Source: CALMFQ01 sp964495595
GTDB lineage: Bacteria; Pseudomonadota; Gammaproteobacteria; Burkholderiales; SCOH01
Assembly: GCA_964495595.1 (NCBI GenBank)
Contig: CAZBWH010000059.1
Coordinates: forward strand, 1-20,024
Direction: 5' to 3'
DNA: 20,024 bases
Part shown: piece after piece, positions 15,579 to 20,024 of the stretch
Numbering within the stretch: position 1 is the first letter of the stretch
Layout: the number at the start of each line of letters is the position of its first letter
Notes under the pieces: generated by a model
What the model was told of the DNA's origin: nothing
What the model saw: the letters and a program-made list of their open reading frames with translations, nothing else
Database searches by the model: none
Translations under genes and position numbers: made by a program

Positions 15579-16663
15579 GCCAGCCGGGCCGCCATACCAT
15601 TCCCGCCGGCATCACGTGTGCCGCCGATTACGAAAACCACGCCCGCAACGCGCTGGAGCCGGTCGCGTGGTCTTATCTGCAGGGCGGCAGCGGCAACGAT
15701 CTGACGCTGGCCAACAATCGCCGCGCCTTCGACGCCATCCCCTTGTGGCCCCGCCCACTCGTCGATGTGCGCGGCGGCCATACCCGCTTGCAACTGTTCG
15801 GCCACGAGCTGGAACACCCGCTGCTGCTGGCGCCGATTGCCTACCAGCGGCTGTTCCACCCGGACGGCGAATGCGCCGGCGCCATGGCTGCCGCCGCGCA
15901 GGGCGGCACTACACTGGTCAGCAGCCTCGCCAGCCAGCCGCTGGAGCAGATCGCCGCCACCTGCCAGCAGACCGGCGGTGTCGCGCCGTGGTTCCAGCTT
16001 TACTGGCAGGGCGAACGCCAGCGCACGCTGCGGCTGGCGCAACGTGCGATCGCTGCCGGTTATCCGCTGATCGTGTTCACCATCGACGCCCCGGTGAAAC
16101 TCGCCTCGCTGACGCTGCCCGGCGCCATCCGCGCCGTCAACCTCGAAGCCCCGCTGACCGCCGCCCCGGTCGCCGCCGGCCAGAGCCAGGTGTTCGACGG
16201 CTGGATGGCGCAGGCGCCGACCTGGGACGACCTCGCCTGGCTGCGTCAGCAGGTCAAAATCCCGCTGCTGCTGAAAGGCATCCTGCACCCGAACGATGCG
16301 CAACGCGCCGCCGATGCCGGCTGTGATGGCCTGATCATCTCCAATCACGGCGGCCGCGTTCTCGACGGCGCTCCCGCCGCCATCGACTGCCTGCCCGCGA
16401 TTGCCGACCGGCTCGGCGGCCAATTGCCCTTGTTGTTCGACAGCGGCATCCGCAACGGCCGCGATGTGTTCAAGGCCCTGCAACTCGGCGCCAGCGCCGT
16501 CCTGATCGGCCGCCCGGCGATCTGGGGCCTGGCCAGCGCCGGCGCCCTCGGCGTCGCCCACACCCTGCGCCTGCTGCGCGACGAACTCGAAGCCACCATG
16601 GCGCAATGCGGCTGCAGAACGCTGGCCGATATTCCTGCCTGCCGCTGGCTCGTTCGAGGGTAA
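15575..16663 (+). CDS. FMN-dependent alpha-hydroxy-acid oxidase/dehydrogenase (lactate-oxidase-like)
   Basis: The family oxidises 2-hydroxy acids to 2-keto acids with FMN in a TIM barrel. The 362-residue product shows the FMN/active-site elements in order: WSYLQGGSGND with the active Tyr, LLLAPIAYQRLFHPDGE, WFQLYWQ with the second Tyr, LLLKGI with the Lys, and IISNHGGRVLDGAP with the catalytic His and an Arg. It ends with LLFDSGIRNGRDVFKAL and AVLIGRPAIWGLASAG. The loop after TIDAPV is about seven residues shorter than in lactate or glycolate oxidase and lacks the first substrate-binding Arg (181 in lactate oxidase), so the substrate may differ. The start GTG at 15575 overlaps the piuC stop (GTGA), so the two are translationally coupled. 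It is not LldD as such; the substrate is unknown. A role in siderophore or hydroxy-acid metabolism is inferred from context. Confidence 0.9.
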   Translation: MSQPGRHTIPAGITCAADYENHARNALEPVAWSYLQGGSGNDLTLANNRRAFDAIPLWPRPLVDVRGGHTRLQLFGHELEHPLLLAPIAYQRLFHPDGECAGAMAAAAQGGTTLVSSLASQPLEQIAATCQQTGGVAPWFQLYWQGERQRTLRLAQRAIAAGYPLIVFTIDAPVKLASLTLPGAIRAVNLEAPLTAAPVAAGQSQVFDGWMAQAPTWDDLAWLRQQVKIPLLLKGILHPNDAQRAADAGCDGLIISNHGGRVLDGAPAAIDCLPAIADRLGGQLPLLFDSGIRNGRDVFKALQLGASAVLIGRPAIWGLASAGALGVAHTLRLLRDELEATMAQCGCRTLADIPACRWLVRG

Positions 16664-16870
16664 GCAGCGTCAAATAGGTACATGAGCCGGCAGCCCGCTC
16701 TGGCATTGCCCTGCAGGCAAGACTGCAAGGCAATGGGGATGCGGCTTGCAGGGCCAGGGCTGGTTTGGTGTTGAGGTAGAGTGAGCCGGTGTGCAGCAAG
16801 CTACCCCGACCAGACGGCCCTGCTGCGCCAGCGGGAAAACTGCCCGGATTGAGCTGCTGCCTTGTTGCAC

Positions 16871-16909
16871 AGACCCGCTATGCGCCTCGAAAGCGGGTAA
16901 TTCGGGTCT
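16871..16909 (+). repeat. Two mutually exclusive inverted repeats upstream of the protease promoter
   Basis: AGACCCGCT begins at 16871. Its ACCCGCT part (16873-16879) pairs perfectly with AGCGGGT (16892-16898), while its AGACCCG part (16871-16877) pairs perfectly with CGGGTCT (16903-16909). Only one stem can form at a time. The element ends 22 bases before the TATAAT. Confidence 0.5.
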
Positions 16910-16931
16910 CGCCTCATATATCCCTTTGGCA

Positions 16932-16937
16932 TATAAT
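16932..16937 (+). promoter_or_regulatory. -10 element of the protease promoter
   Basis: A perfect TATAAT lies 43 bases upstream of the protease GTG in an AT-rich stretch. The -35 position (TCGCCT at 16909-16914) does not fit consensus, so the promoter may need an activator. Confidence 0.4.
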
Positions 16938-16980
16938 CGAGGGAATCGCTTATGGATTTTCGGGAACTGAGGAGCAAGTG

Positions 16981-18456
16981 GTGCAACAAACCAAACCAAC
17001 AGTAATCTTCCGTTTTGCCTTGCTGGCCCTGGCTTGCACACCAACAGCGCACGCGGAGCAGGCTCGCGACATGATCGTCATGCTGAAATCATCGGCGGTA
17101 GACAAACAATCCATCTCACCCAATGTCCGGATCGATAACGTATTTTTAGATCGACGGGTCGCCGCCAATCCGCAAGTGTGGGAAGCCGTATCGCTAAAAA
17201 CCGCAGCACTGGTTCACGAACTGGAAAGCGCCCATGGGCTAAAAGCGCGCGGCGTATTTGGCGCGCTCACGCATGGGTTCGGCGCCAACCTGACCAACGC
17301 TCAGATCAGCCGGCTCAAGTCGGACCCCCGCATCGAATCCGTCTTCAGCGATGCCGTGGGCCGCTCCGCCGGCAGTCCGCCACCGTGGTTCAACATTCCC
17401 GATGTGCCAACAGCCAGTTGGACCTTCGGCTGGAACCTCTACGCAATCGGCGCCAACGCCAACCCCGGCTACCGGACGCAGGAAAATTATCCGATCAAGG
17501 CTTATGTGATCGACGCCGGCATCCAGCCGCACACCGACCTGAAATTCAATTGGCAGACCGACCATATCAGTTTCGATATGCATGGCAACACCCCGCAATA
17601 TTCGCCGGTATGCGACTCGCATGGCACCCACGTAGCCGGAATCATTGGCGCCAACTGGACCTCCACACCCTGGGGCGTGGAGGGTGTTGCACCAGGAATC
17701 AGTCTGAAATCAGTACGGGTTATCAACTATTGCGAGCCGTATGGCGACGGGCTTACCTACCTCTCGGACGTATTGAGCGCCATCAACTGGATATCCAGCC
17801 AGGTCGGGCCCTACAATTCCGCTGTAACACGAAGATTGGGTGCTGTCGCCAACATGAGCATCGTTTGGAATGGCGTCAACCCGGCTAACCCGTTATACAT
17901 CAGCCCGGCGGCACAGACCGCGCTGCGCGACACCATTGTGCGTGCCACGCAAAATGGAGTGTTCTTCAGCTTCGCCGCCGGCAACAGCAATGAGCCTGCC
18001 TGCAATATCTATCCCGCCGCACTGGCCAGGAATATCAACGGCGCGATGGCGGTCGGGGCGATTCTCCATACCGGGCAGGCAATGAGCTATGACAAGACCA
18101 TCGCCACCTATGGGCCATGTGTCGAAATCTGGGCGCCCGGTCAGTCGGTGCAATCGACCGGGGCCGATCCTTCGCCAGCTGGCAAACCTTTTCCTTCCGC
18201 TTGGGGACATATTGCCGGGACCAATCATTACTATCAGGCAATGACCGGTTCTTCGATGGCTGCACCGCATGTGGCCGGCGCAGCAGCATTGGTGGCCCGC
18301 CTGTATCAGCAAAATGCCCTCCCCCTTCCGTATCCGGCGGACATCGAAGCCATGCTGAAAAACCCGCTAAAAACCCGGCAACTCGGCAGTTATGGCCCGC
18401 CCCCCTATACCGGAACCATCAATCTGCTGCAAATTGACAACCTTACGCTCAACTGA
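16981..18456 (+). CDS. Secreted subtilisin-family serine protease (S8)
   Basis: The 491-residue product is a secreted serine endopeptidase. GTG at 16981 was chosen because GAGGAG (16969-16974) lies six bases before it; a GTG three bases earlier is possible. A signal peptide ends in TPTAHA. An inhibitor-I9-like propeptide follows (RDMIVMLKSSAV to about residue 120, with the region near IESVFSDAVG marking its end). The catalytic triad reads AYVIDAGI (Asp near residue 177), CDSHGTHVAGIIGA (His near 217) and TGSSMAAPHVAGAAAL (Ser near 424); SFAAGNSN supplies the oxyanion asparagine. The C-terminus stops soon after the catalytic domain, with no added anchor. The next gene, a lipoprotein, starts nine bases later. 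Lower GC and different codon choice from the iron locus hint at acquisition, but this is an impression only. Confidence 0.95.
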   Translation: MQQTKPTVIFRFALLALACTPTAHAEQARDMIVMLKSSAVDKQSISPNVRIDNVFLDRRVAANPQVWEAVSLKTAALVHELESAHGLKARGVFGALTHGFGANLTNAQISRLKSDPRIESVFSDAVGRSAGSPPPWFNIPDVPTASWTFGWNLYAIGANANPGYRTQENYPIKAYVIDAGIQPHTDLKFNWQTDHISFDMHGNTPQYSPVCDSHGTHVAGIIGANWTSTPWGVEGVAPGISLKSVRVINYCEPYGDGLTYLSDVLSAINWISSQVGPYNSAVTRRLGAVANMSIVWNGVNPANPLYISPAAQTALRDTIVRATQNGVFFSFAAGNSNEPACNIYPAALARNINGAMAVGAILHTGQAMSYDKTIATYGPCVEIWAPGQSVQSTGADPSPAGKPFPSAWGHIAGTNHYYQAMTGSSMAAPHVAGAAALVARLYQQNALPLPYPADIEAMLKNPLKTRQLGSYGPPPYTGTINLLQIDNLTLN

Positions 18457-18465
18457 GGACATCCA

Positions 18466-19059
18466 ATGACATTTGCCGCACTTGTACGCAAAGGCCTCCT
18501 GCTGTCGTTTCTTGCCATGACCCTGGCAGCATGTAACGACTCGGGAGGGGATGGAGAGCCGGACACCAAAGTGTATTTCCGGTCGCTGAAGGGAGAACCC
18601 AATAAAGTCACAGATGCAGGGCTCCTTGGAGATATGAAAAACAGTTGCTTGGGTTGCGCCGAGTTGGGAGTGATCGTTAACTCCCTCAAGGAATTCGAGG
18701 AAGCGGTAAACCTGACTTCCACTTTGTATTCAATAGCCTATCTGCTAGGTGATACACGGGTTGACTTCACCACCAATACTGTGGTGGAAATCAGGTCGTT
18801 TCACTATTTCGGGCTGCTACCGACAGTTGAAAACGTTCAGGAGGAAGTCGACCGGATTCGCATTTTTCCGGTGTTATGTCACTGGAGCCCGACCCCGGAT
18901 GGGGCAGAAAAACACTCACAAACCTGGATTGTGATCCCCAAAACCGCCAAGCCGATTGTGGTTGAGCCGATGACCAAGGCGACCGGAGAAACCTGGCCCA
19001 ACGGGGGGCCCGGAGCGCCGGCACGCTGCGATAAACTGGCGGTGGGCCAAGTGTCTTGA
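18466..19059 (+). CDS. Uncharacterised lipoprotein next to the protease
   Basis: I do not recognise this family. The 197-residue product starts with a basic n-region (LVRKG), a hydrophobic core and the lipobox LAAC with Cys at residue 23, then an acidic linker (NDSGGDGEPD) that is usual for outer-membrane lipoproteins. The mature part holds four more cysteines: a CLGC pair near residue 63, one in FPVLCHWSP and one in APARCDKL, which could form two disulphides in the periplasm. The body is mixed strand and helix with no catalytic motif I can name. The ATG is nine bases after the protease stop with GAGGA before it, so the two are an operon. It may be a partner, inhibitor or immunity-type protein for the protease; this is a guess from position alone. 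Confidence 0.85.
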   Translation: MTFAALVRKGLLLSFLAMTLAACNDSGGDGEPDTKVYFRSLKGEPNKVTDAGLLGDMKNSCLGCAELGVIVNSLKEFEEAVNLTSTLYSIAYLLGDTRVDFTTNTVVEIRSFHYFGLLPTVENVQEEVDRIRIFPVLCHWSPTPDGAEKHSQTWIVIPKTAKPIVVEPMTKATGETWPNGGPGAPARCDKLAVGQVS

Positions 19060-19081
19060 CGTTTCAAGGCCGTAACCAAGG

Positions 19082-19097
19082 GGGCAGCTTGCTGCCC
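19082..19097. repeat. Perfect palindromic hairpin downstream of the lipoprotein gene
   Basis: GGGCAGC (19082-19088) and GCTGCCC (19091-19097) are perfect complements, giving GGGCAG-CTTG-CTGCCC as the realistic hairpin. It lies 22 bases after the lipoprotein stop with no T-run. It may end the operon transcript or be a REP-like element, which would fit the transposase nearby. Confidence 0.5.
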
Positions 19098-19111
19098 ACG
19101 CGAATCAACGT

Positions 19112-19159
19112 CATCCGGCGGACATCGAAGCCATGCTGAAAAATCCGTTGGAAACACGG
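19112..19159 (+). pseudogene. 3'-terminal remnant of a second S8 protease gene
   Basis: These 16 codons match codons at 18331-18378 near the end of the intact protease at 42 of 48 bases, including an unbroken run of 31 identical bases (19113-19143 against 18332-18362). The remnant reads HPADIEAMLKNPLETR, against YPADIEAMLKNPLKTR, so 14 of 16 residues agree. Several differences are synonymous (AAC/AAT, CTA/TTG, ACC/ACA), as expected for a paralogue that once coded. Similarity stops at the GGGGTCAGGTCT motif, so the rest of this copy is lost or displaced. The left end of the fragment, near 19111, has no visible protease sequence before it. Confidence 0.75.
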
Positions 19160-19169
19160 GGTCAGGTCT
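19158..19169 (+). mobile_element. Possible left boundary motif of the Y1 transposase element
   Basis: GGGGTCAGGTCT lies 32 bases upstream of the transposase start and exactly where protease similarity ends. I recall the same motif upstream of many RAYT-like Y1 transposase genes in proteobacteria, but that recollection was not checked here. Confidence 0.45.
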
Positions 19170-19201
19170 AACATTCCAGCATCCATGATATAGTCACCGC
19201 C

Positions 19202-20024
19202 ATGGCCAGACCCTTACGACTCGAATTTGCCGGTGCGATTTATCACGTCACCTCTCGCGGCGACCGGCGCGAGAATATCTATTTGACCGATGAAGATCGG
19301 CAGGATTGGCTGGATGTCTTGCGGCAGACGTGTGAACGCTTCAACTGGGTGGTGCATGCGTGGTGCCAGATGAGCAATCACTACCATTTGCTGGTGGAAA
19401 CGGTGGATGGCAATCTCAGCCGGGGCATGCGGCAGCTCAATGGCCAATATACGCAGCGTTTCAATCAGCGCCATCAGTTGGTCGGGCATTTGTTTCAGGG
19501 GCGCTACAAGGCGATCCTGGTGCAGCGGGAAACCTACCTGCTGGAATTGGTGCGTTATGTGGTGCTGAATCCGCTGCGTGCGCGAATGGTCGAATCGTTG
19601 GGTGATTGGCCCTGGAGCAGTTTTCCGCAAATCATGGGGCAGGCACCTGCGCCGTCATGGCTGGACACCGATTGGACGTTAAGCCATTTCAGCCGGTCAA
19701 GAAGCCGGGCTCGGGCCGCCTATACGGAATTCATCATGGCCGGCTGTGGCTTGCCCAGTCCCTTGGCACAAACTCGTCATCAACTGATTCTCGGTGAAGA
19801 TGCTTTTATTGAAAAGCATCGGCAATTGGCTTCGTCCGACACGTTGCGCGAAGTATCAAAGGCCGAGCGACGTGCCATTGCACCGGATTTGGCGACATTT
19901 CAGACCGATTATCCAATCAGGGATGAGGCCATGGCTCGCGCTTATTTGTCCGGTGCGTACACCATGGCTGAAATCGCAGAATTTTTTAATGTGCATTACA
20001 TGACAGTCAGTCGGGCGGTGCGGA
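19202..20024 (+). CDS. Y1 (HUH) transposase, RAYT/IS200-like family (3' end cut off by window edge)
   Basis: The frame opens at 19202 and stays open for 274 codons to the window edge. The protein starts MARPLRLEFAGAIYHVTSRG, a standard Y1_Tnp opening. The HUH metal motif is SNHYHLLVE near residue 60 and the catalytic tyrosine is in LVRYVVLNPLRA near residue 120; MRQLNGQYTQRFN, GHLFQGRYKAIL and DWPWSSF are family landmarks. Residues about 240-274 (AYLSGAYTMAEIAEFF and NVHYMTVSRAVR) look like a helix-turn-helix; the length suggests a two-domain RAYT-like protein. Such enzymes cut single-stranded DNA at hairpins and move REP-like sequences. The ATG has no obvious ribosome site. The nearby palindrome at 19082 may be a substrate. 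Confidence 0.9.
   Translation, partial: MARPLRLEFAGAIYHVTSRGDRRENIYLTDEDRQDWLDVLRQTCERFNWVVHAWCQMSNHYHLLVETVDGNLSRGMRQLNGQYTQRFNQRHQLVGHLFQGRYKAILVQRETYLLELVRYVVLNPLRARMVESLGDWPWSSFPQIMGQAPAPSWLDTDWTLSHFSRSRSRARAAYTEFIMAGCGLPSPLAQTRHQLILGEDAFIEKHRQLASSDTLREVSKAERRAIAPDLATFQTDYPIRDEAMARAYLSGAYTMAEIAEFFNVHYMTVSRAVR

Larger units (their letters stand above)
16664..16980. other. Non-coding leader between the oxidase and the protease
   Basis: About 317 bases without a supportable gene. It holds an inverted repeat CTGCAAG (16723-16729) with CTTGCAG (16745-16751), which may weakly end the oxidase transcript but has no T-run. It also holds the overlapping repeats at 16871-16909 and a TATAAT at 16932-16937. 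The last 80 bases are richer in A and T than the neighbouring genes. Confidence 0.5.

Noticed and set aside
15542..16606. Minus-strand frame of 354 codons opposite the hydroxy-acid oxidase
   Set aside because: Antisense shadow; the plus-strand protein carries all FMN-enzyme motifs.

Overview
The window is chromosomal DNA of a GC-rich Gram-negative bacterium. The proteins (ClpB, NadC, FolB, PlsY, a Fur-type iron operon, lipoproteins with classical lipoboxes) fit a betaproteobacterium, possibly of the Neisseriales/Chromobacteriaceae type; that placement is an inference from protein style, with no marker gene to settle it. Genes are tightly packed up to about 16.66 kb. After that the window turns into a looser accessory stretch ending in a transposase.

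Region 1 (1-5911) is housekeeping. It holds the 5' four-fifths of clpB (minus) behind a near-consensus heat-shock (sigma-32) promoter, and nadC (plus) diverging from it. An orphan family-3 periplasmic binding protein follows. Then come folB (minus), the divergent plsY (plus), and a three-helix membrane protein with a coiled-coil N-terminus that follows plsY directly.

Region 2 (6115-9850) holds a 969-residue lipoprotein built from four PKD domains and fourteen Ycf48/BNR-type repeats with a regular 41-residue period. It starts with TTG and ends in a strong terminator. A second orphan solute-binding-like protein faces it on the minus strand.

Region 3 (about 10250-16663) is an iron-acquisition locus: a promoter covered by two Fur-box-like sites, then hemP, tonB, exbB and exbD, tightly packed or overlapping. 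A Fiu-like TonB-dependent siderophore receptor follows and ends in a terminator. After it come a PiuC/YbiX-type Fe(II)/2-oxoglutarate oxygenase and an FMN-dependent alpha-hydroxy-acid oxidase whose start overlaps the oxygenase stop. TonB/ExbB/ExbD energise the receptor. The two oxidoreductases plausibly act on the imported siderophore or its breakdown products, but this is not shown by the sequence. The oxidase lacks one of the two arginines expected to hold the substrate carboxylate.

Region 4 (16664-20024) is accessory. A non-coding leader of about 320 bp with two mutually exclusive inverted repeats precedes a secreted subtilisin-family protease. An uncharacterised small lipoprotein follows 9 bp downstream. 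Beyond it lies a 48-bp in-frame remnant of a second, diverged protease copy, cut off at a GGGGTCAGGTCT motif. This motif precedes a Y1/HUH (RAYT-like) transposase that runs off the window edge.

No tRNA, rRNA or CRISPR array was seen. No clearly unprecedented system is evident. The strongest unusual points are the 14-repeat PKD lipoprotein, the altered oxidase in the iron locus, and the protease-lipoprotein pair with the truncated paralogue at the transposase junction.
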